Shown here piece by piece: positions 1 through 11,600 of a DNA stretch of 64,000 nt. Made by a program: the position numbers and the translations under genes. Positions within the stretch are counted from its first letter, which is position 1. Every line of letters begins with the position of its first letter. Location: positions 29,072,398 through 29,136,397 of the forward strand of contig NC_092577.1 in assembly GCF_037975245.1 (NCBI RefSeq). Direction: 5' to 3'. This DNA is from Apostichopus japonicus. Lineage: Eukaryota > Echinodermata > Holothuroidea > Aspidochirotida > Stichopodidae. A model generated the notes under the pieces. It saw only the letters and a program-made list of their open reading frames with translations. It ran no database searches and was not told the origin of the DNA.

Positions 1-34
1 ACCGCTGGAGTTCAATCGGTCCATTGGTAAGACG

Positions 35-1326
35 CAGTGGTGGAGCGGAGCGTCCATACAGTCAGCATACAGTCAGGGGGTATAGATGCCCCCCCCCCCT
101 GACGGACTCAAATGACTGCTGGCGCCCTTTTCAGCATTTTACCACTTTTTACTTATTCGCGATTATTGACTTTTTTATTGCGCTCTCGTCTACCTATTGA
201 CATTTGTCACATTATCTGCTAATTAGCAAGGCCCGGAAGCGTGATTTTTTCCCCAGGATGGTTGTGGGTAATTAACATAAAGGAGGCGTGTCTCAATCAG
301 TGCACATGTGCAGTAGGCCTACTTCAGGAAAGTTTGGTATGACCTATGCACTGTACTATACTGCTATTGTTACAAATACCGTACCATGCTTCGTACATCA
401 CACAACAACTTGGATATCGCGTGCATGCACTGTACTAGCCTAACCTATCTGACTTATTATAAGGCTAGTGCGAATCACCGTACGTCGACTGGATATGGGC
501 ATCGGTTTTTGTTAGTTCCTAGTCCTAGTTCGCCATGACGGAGAGCAAAATAACATGGACCTTTCCATATGAAAACCTGGATGCATTCCCAAGGCTTTTA
601 TTCCCAAGGCCCGTGGGGTGTTCGTCAGCCCAAGGGCGCAACCACTTGTTGAAAGTTGGGGGGGGGTCAAATTGGTCCATTTGTCAAAAGTTGGGGGGGT
701 CCAAAAGGACGCTACACACTAACAGTAAAGGGACCTCCAAAAAGTTGGGGGGTCCACCCAAAAGTGACCCCCCGACCCCCCTAGTGGTTGTGCCCTGGCG
801 TCGGCCTATAGGGATCCCACCCCCAGGTCCCCTGAGGCAGGGGTGTCCTAGTTTCCGAGTATTTTATGGTCACAAAGTGGGACCTCGTCCCTCTCACGTA
901 CACGCCGGACTTTAACACTAGGGCGATGATGATTGTTCCCTGGTCCCCTTGACCTGTATTACGGACTTGTGCACAGAATCAATACAACACCCACGCAGGG
1001 CCAGGGCCAGGGAGTTTGGTCCTCTCAAGCTTGTGCCATGAATATCCCTACCTGTACAAGACACACGTACGGCAGACCACATCATCTACGTGATACTATA
1101 CTTAAATGCGATCAAACCATGCCTGCTCCAAACCCTGTCTGGTTTGTATACACTACGCAGTCGCATTGTACAGGAATGCATTGAACACGCCTACTTTATG
1201 TTAATTACCCACAACCAAAAAAATCACGCGGCCCGGAAAGGGTCATTTCCGACGCCTAGATAGTGTCGAAAGCGCCCCTACAGACCATTCACGTCCCCCT
1301 GACCAATACCCCTAGCTCCGCCACTG
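35..1326. mobile_element. Non-autonomous hAT-type DNA transposon with 8-bp target duplication
   Basis: The element begins CAGTGGTGGAGC and ends in the inverse of CAGTGGCGGAGC. It is flanked on both sides by the direct repeat gtaagacg (27-34 and 1327-1334). An 8-bp duplication and CAGTGG-type ends are typical of hAT transposons. The paralogous segment near 27915-27935 has the uninterrupted sequence with one gtaagacg, so it is the empty site. Further in, about 75 bp around 225-295 is repeated in inverse around 1170-1240, so the inverted repeats extend beyond the tips. No transposase reading frame is visible; the short open frames at 535-915 and 933-1184 match nothing I recognise. Confidence 0.85.
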
Positions 1327-4300
1327 GTAAGACGGACTTTCGCAGAGTATCGCAGGGGAAACTTTCTGTCTTTCCGTCGGTGTATGTTTATAAATATATC
1401 AAAGATGTGGTGCAGTGGTTTTAGGTATTCCTATGAATATTTTTTTCAAGGGGCATTCCGTTGGTAGATGTAATACTTATCCCAAGGGGACTAGCATTCC
1501 ACAATTTTTGTTGGGAACCATATCTCTGTGCCTTGTCCCTAAGTCGATAACATTCTTGATCGCCGGTTGTCACCTGTTCAGTTGACTGGATTAACACTCA
1601 ATTCATCCATATCAGGATGTCACATTAGAATCAGAAACTCTAAACTAAAAGCCTGAAACTCTTAACTGTCTGTCATTTGAGCTTCCAAACATTTCTTATG
1701 TCATATATAGTCAGCACTAAGAAATTCCTAATATAGTTCCTAGTAGTAAGTTATTGTTCAGATGCAGCCATCTCGAAAGCAACGGTATGTTAAGCCAGTT
1801 AAGGCTAGGAATTAGGCAAATCCCCTTTATTTCATTCCGCTCAAGAAAGCTAAGAATCTGGGGATAGTTAAAATATTATAGCTAGGTAGTCAGTCACACG
1901 TTAACATCTCTGGTGACCACTTAGTTAGGAAGGGGCGGAAAGAATTCAGGCAAAGACGCCCGAAATAGTTAGTTACACACGGCACAGGAAAATGGTATTT
2001 TATAGCCAGATTTTTATTAAATTATTGGCAGAGTGTGTTCTAAATTATAACCTGTGGAACTTTCAGTATTAATAGCCTGGAAGGGGCAGCTTTTTTTTTC
2101 TTTGGTGACACAGGAGTTGATCACAGTAGCCGGTTCATGATGCCTTCACGGTAGGTGTTCGTAAACAGCTTTAAATTCGTATTGCAATCTTCTTGAATTG
2201 TGATTGTTCTGAATAATAATATTAATAATAAATTACATTTCATATAGCGCTTAATACAGCGTTTCAAAGCGCTTTACAAACGGTAGGAAAGAGAAACAGG
2301 AAACCAAGGGGAAAATGAAACTAGGAATCAAATAGAAATATTTTAAGTTGTCTCTTGAAAATACAATGGGAAGGAGAGTCACGAACGTTCCAAAGAGAAG
2401 GTGCAGCGACAGAAAAGGCACGATCGCCATAACGAGTGCGGGTACATGGACCAGGAGTTAATTGCAAATGCGCATGATGGGAAAAGCAAAGCGTAACTGT
2501 AGTTGACCGGCGCAAAGGAGTAAGCAGGTCAGTGATATATTGAGGGGCAAGCCCGTTGATCGCTTTGTAGGTGTGACGTAGGATCTTAAACTGGATGCGC
2601 TGAGAGACGGGAAGCCAGTGTAATGAACGGAGCACAGGAGTGATGTGATCAAACTTTTTAGTGAGTAAAACTATAGGCGCGCAGCAGCGTTCTGATTTCT
2701 CTGAAGTCAGGGGCGTCAATCCGATTTGAAACGTGGGGGGGACGGAATCGATTCGAGTATTCCGGCCGTAAGTACTATCTAAGCGGAGCGCCACCATCGG
2801 TTGGCGCGCAGCGTACAAGAAAATTTTTCTTCTGGCAGACCCCTCAGATTGCAGGAAACGGCACTTCCCGTGCATTATGGCAGAAAGCAACACCCCTAAA
2901 ATTGATAAAAATTTCCGGCAATTTTTGATTTTGGGAAATATTCTCGAAGGAAGTGATCGCCATTTATTCCTAAGTTTACCAATTCCTCGTCTCCCAGAAG
3001 CGCCCAACATTTAAGATATCGAAACATTTTCGTGTTGGCTGATCCATGATCACCGCCCATCAAGGGCGGCGGAAGCACTTTTCATCTGGGGGGGGGGGCA
3101 CCGACATCAAAGGGCACTTTGCAGCAATTCGATTGGACTGATGCAGCCTTATATTTAGTATCCTTTACAACTCTTATTGTATTATCTTATTTGTGTACAC
3201 ACATCACTCCATCAACGCTCCCCCCCCCCCCTCTCAAGGAAAATATGCATACTAGCACTGCAATATCCAATGTGCAAATTGGGAAACAAGGAACAAGTTT
3301 TCTTTTTAGACAAAATGAGGCGAAATCATGCTAATTGCTAATGTAGGAATCTTCCGAATTAGAGTTTATTTCTTGTTAATATCTTAACAAATTTGTTTCA
3401 TTCGAAATAGCTTTGAGTTTGACCCACAGAAATTCACTAAGAGTCAGAGGCGTAGCCAGGAGTTGCAAAGTTGTATGCACGACTATCTGAGCGGAGCGCC
3501 ACCATCAGTTGGCGCAGAGCGTAGTAGAAAATTTTTGGTTTTACAAACCCCTCAGATGGCCGGAAAAAGGCCCTTCCCGAGTGTTCATTCTGGTTCCCTG
3601 GCCTCTTGCTAACTTGAGACACCTCAATTTTTATGTAGAAAATGGGCACATTTTTAACCTGGGGAAAAGTGGGGGCACGTGCCCCCTGTGCTCCCCGGTT
3701 CCGCCGCCCTTGCCTCCCATGCCCGTGAGAAGTGGTGACTGGGTGAAGAAAAAGCCATGCCGTTTGAAAACATGGGCAGAAAAAGTGAAAGTAGCGAAAC
3801 CTAAGGTAAAACGCGCGATAACGAAGTGATTATTTTCCAGGTTAATTGAGACTGTATCAAACGCGAGCTTAGGACAAACATATTCAAAGGTAATGGCATT
3901 ACTAATCCCGATATGTCGTCTTTGAGGTGTGTGGAAAATCCGCAACGACCATCAAAGAGCAATTGAATATCAGCATGTTATACCAGGTTGCTAGGTCTAC
4001 GAGAATACATTTACATAAAATTTGAAAACAAGGATAGCAAGACAAACAACTTTTATTATGTTTTCAGGACCTCACACATGCGCATGTATCGTCAGACTTA
4101 GAATAGGTCCCATGTGAGTGGTGTCTAAAGTGATGAAGGCATGAAAATAAATCAGTGGTTGTTCGTTGGAGTCCTCAAGCAAGTTACCTCGGTTGCTAGG
4201 TGGATTTGCATTTGGTTATCGGGTGAATTCTGGTCGGAGCGTACTATGTAACCACCATGTACCCAGGGACGTAGCTAAGGCCTGATGATTGGGGGGGGGG

Positions 4301-5001
4301 TGTAGTGGCTGAAAATCGGTTTTGAAGCCAGAAAATTCCAACTGCTGCTTTGTACCCCCCACCCTCTCGCTACTCGTCAACGATACGGTCAGTGTCAGTC
4401 AGAAAACCCAATCTTTCGCGACTGCACTTCTGTAACGAACTTGTTGCGATACATTTGTACCCACTGGCACTCATTTCAAAAACTTATTGGCCCCCCCCCC
4501 CACCCCAACCAAATATTTTTGTGAAATTCGGGCAATATGCTGATAGCTTTTTTGACAATTTGCAATGTGTTTTTCAGTGGTTATACTGATATTATTATTA
4601 CCCAACAATTATCACCAATACGGAAGGGTAATAAGACGGAAAATGATTGTATGCTATTTGCATGCGATGTAAAAACCGATGCATGCCTGTATGATATGCA
4701 CATGATCATGTGTGATGCGCGCGTAGCGTGCGAAAAATTTTGGTTATATTTTTCGGGCAAGTCGTTACAACCCCCCCCCCCCCCCACAAAACAAATTGGG
4801 CTCCTACGCCTATGACGGTAGTTCTATTAGGCATTTTTTTGTAGTATTCAAAATCATAAGAAGTTTTGTACGGTGGAGTATAAGAATCGCGAGAAACAAT
4901 TTCTCAAAGTGGCAAGGTAAACGTGGTAAATATGACAGGTTAAAGGTCAATTTTGACCGAAATTTTTAAAAAAATTTACATGAAAAGGCCTAGATAAACT
5001 A

Positions 5002-5036
5002 GAGTGCGACAGTCGGAAATTCCGACTGTCGCACTC
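5002..5036. repeat. 35-bp near-perfect palindrome (17-bp arms, 1-base centre)
   Basis: The arms gagtgcgacagtcggaa (5002-5018) and ttccgactgtcgcactc (5020-5036) are exact inverse complements around one central A. It lies inside the nested hAT-like material, between poly-C tracts. No coding role is apparent. Confidence 0.9.
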
Positions 5037-5059
5037 CAATTTTCCAACTAGCATCAGTT

Positions 5060-5443
5060 TTACCATAGCTTGGGGGTGAGACACACCCACACCCCCTCTA
5101 ACGACGTCCCTGCGCGGTGAATATGGAACACGATCACATGGTTCAGCCTCTGTTGAGTCATGGTGCTCCGTAGCCTTGTCTTCAAACGCCTCCTCAAAGC
5201 ACTAAAAGATCTCTCGGCTTCCGTCGAACTGGCGGAGGAGACGAGGAGCAACCGCAAGAGAGCTTCGACTTCACCAAACATAGCCCGTACCACTGGATTC
5301 ATCAACTTGAATATTTGTCTATACCCTTCAACCGACGACGAATGGAACTGGCCTCGAAATAAAGGCAGACTAAGCTTAAGATTGTTGGAGAGCTCAGGGT
5401 ACCAACTCACGAGATCTGGGTGGAATTCTCCATTCAGCAACAT
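5060..5443 (-). pseudogene. hAT transposase, C-terminal dimerisation domain fragment
   Basis: The open frame holds the hallmark region of the hAT C-terminal dimerisation domain: a stretch like VSSASSTEAERSFSALRR followed by LKTRLRSTMTQQRLNHV. hAT transposases cut and paste their own element, and this domain mediates their oligomerisation. Only about 90 to 100 residues of the family are present, where a full transposase has 500 to 800. The last 15 to 20 codons run into the inverted end of a nested hAT-like element (about 5101-5115), so the natural end is lost. It is a relic that supports the hAT call for 2708-5616. Confidence 0.8.
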
Positions 5444-6364
5444 TGAGTGATATTCGAGGATATGAATCCTAAGATGTGTAAGCCGTAACCAAATAGAGCC
5501 ACGACACTACTCTTTTTCCAAATGTGTGGGGGGGACATTTGATATTGTTTCCCCCATCCATCGAAATGTGGGGGGACGTGTCCCCCCGTCCCCCCCCCCC
5601 TAGATTGACGCCCAAGTCTGAAGTAGAGCTATATCTGAAACTGGCAAATTCACATACAAACTGTTGCAGGAATCCAGATAGGAGGAAACAAAAGCGTGAA
5701 CCAGTCGTTTAGTTGAGCCTTGATCTAGATACCTCCTGAGTTTACCAATTTTGTAAAAACCATACGCAGATGCTGAACGACAAGTGTTCTGAATATGTTT
5801 TTGCATATCGAGTTTATCGTCAAGCAAGACACCAAGATCACGTGTATTTTTGGAAGGAATTATGCCATTTGTACCAACAGTGAGGTCAGGTAGGTTACTC
5901 GAATCCTTTAACTGGGAGGTGACGTGGATGACTTTGGTCTTTGAATCGTTAAGGAGTAAACTGTTGCAAGTGGACAATTGCTTGATGTCAGCGATACAAT
6001 TGGAGAAACTGGTTAGACATGTATCATGATCAAAGTGAATGTTTTCTAAGCTTTCAATATTCTATGTATTAAGAATTGCATTAAAATGCAACCTATCCTA
6101 CATATCGCTGACCAGAATTTAATTAATGTACCTTCAAATAATACCCTTCTTAGAGAAGTAATCCAAGTGGCGTCTGCCACACATATGTACGTGAAAAACA
6201 TAGTTTCCTTGGCCCATCTGATGCTCTTTATAAACGTTACTAGGGTTGAAAATCCTTCACAACTTCCGAGTGGCATCAAGCACCAGCCTTTGATGTGCCA
6301 AATTGGTTGTTTCTTTGCTCAATCTATCTAACTTACTGCATACTAAGTCTAATTTAGGCCTATT

Positions 6365-6417
6365 GGCTAACTTAGGCCTAGGCTAACTTAGGCCTAGGCT
6401 AACTTAGGCCTAGGCTA
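6365..6417. repeat. 16-bp minisatellite, 3.3 units
   Basis: The unit ggctaacttaggccta is repeated three times plus ggcta. The corresponding place in copy 2 (29353-29373) has only 1.3 units, so two whole units were gained or lost after the duplication. Confidence 0.9.
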
Positions 6418-6740
6418 CAACGTGACGTTCTTTCTTTTGCGAGGAGCTTTCTTTCTTCCTGGTCGTTATCAACATTAGACACATTCTCATCTTCCCTAAC
6501 AATAAATGGGAAAATCGCAGACACAAGAAGCAGATCTCAATGAACTGATCGTTTTAAGCTTAGCATTAAAGACAATGACGTAAATGACTATAAACTCGTA
6601 AAAACCGGGAAAACTCCCGAAGGTAATATTAAGTAACGATTATACGACGAATAAAACAAACAAAATATGGACTGATTGCATTCTAGATTTCTTTATTCAG
6701 TTTTATCGCATGTATTTCCGATTTAAAATAAAACTGTCAC

Positions 6741-8132
6741 CAGACGCGTATCCAGGGGGGGGGGTGTTGGGGGCGCGCGCCCCCCGGGTAGAAAAAAGAG
6801 GAGAGAAAAAAGAGAAGACAATAGGGGAAAAGAGGGGGAAGAGGAGGGAAAAGAGGAGGAAGAAAGGGAAAAGAAAAAGAAAAAGAAGAAAAGGAGAAAA
6901 AGGAGAAACGGAGAAAAGGAGGGAGCAGAAGAAAAACGCCAAGACACCGGGAAGAGATAGAGGAACAGTGACATAATTACAGCGCTGATCCCTATTATAT
7001 ACACAGGGTAGCCAGTGGCGGATTTCGGATTTCGGAAGGTTCGTGCGCCTCAGCCTACCGTCAACTCCATTTCCATATTTCCTTTGTGGTCAGCAAAACG
7101 GACTGAGTGAGAACAAAAAAATCGTTAACAACTCCCACTGTGTGTTGCCAATTTGAGCTAGCTTCACGTCCAGTTCTCATTTTACTATATTTATCCACAG
7201 TTGTTAAATATAGGACGGAAATCGCATTTGCGGCAGTCTATAATTGTTTTCTGGGAGAGAGGACCCCAGACCCATCGTATACGAAAGTCTACTTGGATTA
7301 TCTGTCCCCTGATTTTTTTTTTCTGCAGACGCCCATGTATTTCCCCAAACTAAATTTCTTACCCATGAGATTTAAAACTTAAGGAAGTTTGGGAGCATCA
7401 TTGGGTCTGGGAAGTGTTATTTCCGGCGATCTGGGAGGTCTATTTGCCAAAAAAATCGTGCACGCTACGCGCTAACCCGTGGTCGCGCTCCGCTTAGATA
7501 GTATCAGAGAACAGACACGCGTCCCCACCATGATCCAAGACTGATCAGCGCCCATGCACCAATGTGTTAACTGTGTCTGAATTTTCGAAAATACCCTGAG
7601 TATCATTCTTAAACGTACTTCCCTCCACTCCTGCAATTTTGACCGGTCTGTTAGGGGTTAAAGGAGGTTTTTTATATTGGTTGTCCATAGAGAACATTTT
7701 TGCAACATTTTGGGTATGTTTTAAAGTGAATTTATTACACGAGACATGTGAATTTTCAAATTCTAAACAAATAAATGGCTTAAAAACATTAAAAAGTGGG
7801 GCTAACGGGTATTGTAGGCCGCAACGTAGAATGACCTACAAAAGCAATGACCCACGAGAGATGCGATGAGGTCGAACATGATGTGTGACTGGTGACAAAT
7901 CTTCAAAAAGGTTATGGATGGAAAAAAAAACTATTGGGATAGACTTGGTTCTCAGGCAAAAGTGTACATCTGTTTGGTCATTTTGAAGCCCGAGATGTGC
8001 CATTTCCGGTGATCTGGGGGTATCAAAACCAGAAATTTTCTTGTACGCTTCGCGCCAACCGATGGTGGCGCTCCGCTTAGATAGTAATTCGCGCCCCCCC
8101 CCCCGGGTTAGAAAATCCTGGATACGCCCCTG
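6741..8132. mobile_element. hAT-type element present only in copy 1
   Basis: Left tip CAGACGCGTATCCAGG and right tip, read in inverse, CAGGGGCGTATCCAGG are near-identical 16-bp inverted ends. Copy 2 has no insertion at the matching place (around 29676). The flanks share gtcac (6736-6740 and 8133-8137), but I cannot see a full 8-bp target duplication. Inside are a purine-rich low-complexity stretch (about 6785-6960) and two diverged copies of a block containing GGCGCTCCGCTTAGATAGTA (about 7430-7510 and 8005-8095). The same block occurs in inverse near 2770 and 3480. No transposase frame is visible. Confidence 0.7.
6785..6960. repeat. Purine-rich (GA/AG) low-complexity tract
   Basis: Almost pure A and G on the plus strand, with runs like gaaaaagaaaaagaag. 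Open frames on both strands here (lysine/glutamate-rich or phenylalanine/serine-rich) come from composition and are not genes. Confidence 0.9.
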
Positions 8133-8367
8133 GTCACGTATGTCACTCTACGAGGGTTACCTCTGAATAGTTACTATGACAGCATTATTCAATCAGAAGA
8201 CAAGACTAAGTAAAAGGAAATGTCTCCAGAATAGTGATTTTACCAGGTACAATTAATCTTACATGCATTATTTACCAAGCAGAGAGTAATTCAATATCTT
8301 AGAGATCACGTTACATGTAGATTCAAGTAGAATCCATTTAGAGACATGCGTTTGAGAAGCATTTGTT

Positions 8368-8627
8368 CTACATCGGAGTCGTTGGTCCGTTGGTTGGACA
8401 TCCCAACCAATGCTTTGTAGTCCACAATGGATAGCCAGAATCAACTCTATCATTAGCATCGTTATAACGCCAGTAGTGTTCACCCTTGAAGAGGAACGTG
8501 CGACCATTATTCCACTGAATGGCAGCATCTACAGTACCTTGATTGTACCCATGCCAATGAGTATTAGTATTCATGTTACTATGATCTGTCCTGTCGAGGT
8601 CAACACGGTAACGCCAATACTGTGTTC
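8368..8627 (-). CDS. Gene A exon 4: hemopexin blades 3-4 and stop
   Basis: Acceptor CATGACAG. It encodes GTQYWRYRVDLDRT, VDAAIQWNNGRTFLF, HYWRYNDANDRVDSG and WLGCPTN, then stops at TAG (8368-8370). In the related exons at 29880 and 61808 this codon is Lys (AAG). The old frame would have run on to a TAA near 8341. Confidence 0.9.
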
Positions 8628-11600
8628 CTGTCATGAAATAGAGAAGATAGAGAAACAAGGAAGCAGAAAGTTACAGTGAGCGATAGGCTATCGATATTTA
8701 TCATGTTTAAAGTAGTGTGGTATCTCCGCAAACAGCCAACTGCGAGTAGCCATACCATCGAGAGGTGCACTGAATCAAACCCTTAAATGAGTTGTTTTGG
8801 TCTTCCAGAAACAGGTAATGAAGACATTTACATAAACAAAACATCTATGCTACATTAAGACCCGGCGGATATGAAATTTCGTTTGAAATTTCGATGCACT
8901 GAAGGAGTTAGCTCACCTTTGAAGAAATATCCATTGCCATTCCCTCCCCAAATGACGGCCGCGTCAATGTCGTTTGGTAGTCCTGGCCAATGACGTGCAA
9001 TGCTCATGGGGTAACCGCTATCTACTGTGGTTCCAGATGTACGCCAGTATTGACTTCCCTGTCAGAGATAAGAAAACTGGTATTTGAAAGTTGAAAATGA
9101 GAGATTTTGAAACCTGTTGTTGAGAATGGTGATGTTTGTGCCCTTTATTTGTAAATATCAACAGACCACTAACGATGATTTGAAGTGATAATTGACTTGT
9201 ATATTATATAACGATAAATGTTTGAGTGAAACCAGTTGCAGATGTTTCCGCCCATGTGGATGTTTAGTTTAAAAACGAATTCACATCAGCTATTGCGAAA
9301 GTGCACCATGCCTTACACAATGGTATAAAATCAACGAACATTCCGATAAAAATGCATAAGATTGTTGCCATTCTAAAATTTAATTACTATTTAAAACATG
9401 AACCGGAAATGCCATTACCTCATGTAGTAGACGGTGTCTCATCTATACTAAGCGGTGTAGATATTAAACGAAAGATTCTCTCGCCCATTTATTAAACTAC
9501 AGTATATCTTACAGGTTACAACTTACCTTAAAGAAGTAAGTTTTTCCATTAGGCCAGTAAACTGCAGCGTCGAGATATGGTGGAAGACCGCGAAAGACCT
9601 CCCATATGGGTTTAGGATACCCAGAGGCAACAGCCGTGCCTGCGTCATTCAACCGAATCACTTTTGCATTCTTGAATGCGTACGTCTTTCCATCAGAGGT
9701 TCTTGTTATTGCATCGAATTGTCCAGAAATACAATTATCTGTAAAAACAATGTTGTACATCATGTCTCAGTAATTTCCTAAGTGTGTGTATTTATGTATG
9801 CCCATTATCTGTTGCATCATGAACCCTAAATGATAGCTGCTATTCATTGACTGGATGTGAACTCAGCATATTGTTATCTATTAAGTTACATACAATTCGA
9901 TGCCAGGGAAGACCACGGCATGTTTGGATTGTCCTCAACAACTCTTTTCTCTAACTTGGTAAGGATACTCAAAACCATGCACATTGGGGAAGTACATTAG
10001 AATATTATCGGTATTTTGATTTGCGACTAAAACTTTCGTACAAGTTTAAACTCAACGTAACATAACCTAGATGAACTTTTGCAGCTATTTATAATTTTTT
10101 CTACACTGAGAAATGTATTTTTTGTTTCGAAATTTTCACTTGACAATGTTAATCAGCAGAAAAATGGATACCTGCTTATTTTTCCAAGAAGGTTATATTT
10201 TTCCAAGAAGGTTATAGTTTTCATGTTCCATACCACAATTAGAGTAGTGAACATCCACCCGAAAGGTTACCGTAACCGTCAAGGAAAGTGAATGGACTGA
10301 AGTGACTGTTTGTCATGTTTTCCGTCATCATTAGTTTTTAAATGTTTGATGTTGGATTAAGACGATGACATTAATTACTGATGGCGTAAAGTTCAGGAGG
10401 ATTGAAATTCGTGGATGAACGAGGAAGATTCAGACGCCCAAAACTAACCGATCATCGTGGGTAAATTTGTATTAGCCATGATAGTCCTAGCCATCAACGA
10501 TCATATGGTGGGTAGGATATGTTAGTTGATAACTTGGAAGGTGGAGAATTGTATTTGAGGATAATGGAGCAATTAAAATGGTGCGACACTTGTACTCACT
10601 GTGGAGACAATTGTGAAATATGACTGTTTCAGGACAATGGAGGAAATAATTGTGGTACGTATGTATGATGCACTCACCGTGGAGACACTATTGATAATTT
10701 GATTATCCTAGGAAAATGGAGCAATTAATTGTGGTCAAACGCTATTGATAATTTTAAATGTTTAAAGGACAATGGTACGACACATGCACTTTATGATGAA
10801 TTTGAAACATAAATGAAATTATCATGATAGTGTTCTATATCTCGACGAATTAACATTAGTCAGTGATAAATACTGTGACGATCGAGCACGTAGCCTTCTT
10901 CTCATATACATCTTACCAGGCCTTTAGACAGAAATATCAAATTTGTTGGCAGGTGGACTAACATATTAAGGAGGGACACAATGACTGTGTCCTCTAACAT
11001 GTGAAGGTTATGTACACATTGCGGTGGCACAAATGGGGTAGGGTACAGTAGATTGCTGGTCCTAACCTACTGTGGGCATTAATGAAAGATTTAGTTTAGT
11101 TTAGCTTAGAAAAAAAGGATCAGGAGGGACACTCAAGTCCTCATCAAGGACCCTATAGGAGAGAAGGAAAAAAATGAAGACACAAACACTCAGACCCGGT
11201 TACATAGCTTAAAGTGCTTGTCCAAATCATTCTAAAACCCATTCACGCTACTTGCAAGTACAACTTTCTCAGGCAAACCGTTTCACTCATTCACAACCCT
11301 ATTAAAAAAAGTTATGCCGAATATTAATCCTACTTTGTGACTTTTGAAGTTTAAGACTATGACCTCTGGATAAATTGTCAAAACCATACATAACTTTGAA
11401 AACCTGAATCAAGTCACCACGTAACCTCCTAAGCTCCAATGTGGTTAGATTCAACAGTTGTAACCGCCTATAATAATGAACACCCTTTAAAGAACTAATC
11501 ATTCTAGTAGCCCTCCTCTGGGCCTGTTCCAGTACTTCCTTATCCTTAGCAAAATATGGTTCCAAGCTTGCACAGCATACTCCAGATGAGGCCTAACCAA

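Larger units (their letters stand above)
2708..5616 (-). mobile_element. hAT transposon inserted in the LINE, with nested hAT-like pieces
   Basis: It starts CAGGGGCGTCAATC and ends in a near-inverse of this (agattgacgccc...). The 8-bp direct repeat tctgaagt flanks it at 2700-2707 and 5617-5624, and it interrupts the LINE reading frame exactly there. Near its right end it carries a piece of a hAT transposase on the minus strand. Further hAT-like tips (cagaggcgtagccagg at 3445, cagggacgtagctaagg at 4263 with an inverse near 5101-5115) suggest nested insertions. Several runs of 8 to 14 G or C mark these elements. Confidence 0.75.
2205..6063 (-). mobile_element. 3-prime part of a CR1/L2-like non-LTR retrotransposon, interrupted by a hAT element
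   Basis: On the minus strand 5977-5624 encodes the late reverse-transcriptase region, with motifs such as DLGVLLDDKLDMQKHI and STKRLVHAFVSSYLDSCN. Across the hAT insertion, 2700-2321 encodes the C-terminal region (HWLPVSQRIQFK, NGLAPQYI, TRYGDRAFSVAAPSLWN). The 3-prime tail at 2210-2280 has AAT repeats and a GCGCTTTACAA-type end, as known for such elements. The two reading-frame parts are shifted relative to each other and no 5-prime half is seen, so this is a dead, truncated copy. Copy 2 of the segmental duplication keeps only the tail and the part from about 5820 on. Confidence 0.75.

Noticed and set aside
535-1184. Open frames inside the copy-1 hAT element
   Set aside because: Gly/Pro-rich, built on poly-G/C runs and inverted-repeat sequence, with no transposase motifs. 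They are absent from copy 2 with the element.
6703-7004. Open frames rich in Lys/Glu (plus) or Phe/Ser (minus)
   Set aside because: Produced by a purine-rich low-complexity tract.
6741-8137. Five-base gtcac repeat as the target duplication of the second copy-1 hAT element
   Set aside because: hAT elements normally make 8-bp duplications, and five bases could be chance or a decayed site. The element is called from its tips and the empty site instead.
8410-8679. Plus-strand frame over gene A exon 4, and similar antisense frames over other hemopexin exons (52182-52364, 55668-55886, 58762-59103, 61633-61896)
   Set aside because: Shadows of real exons on the other strand; the sense strand has splice sites, phases and family motifs.
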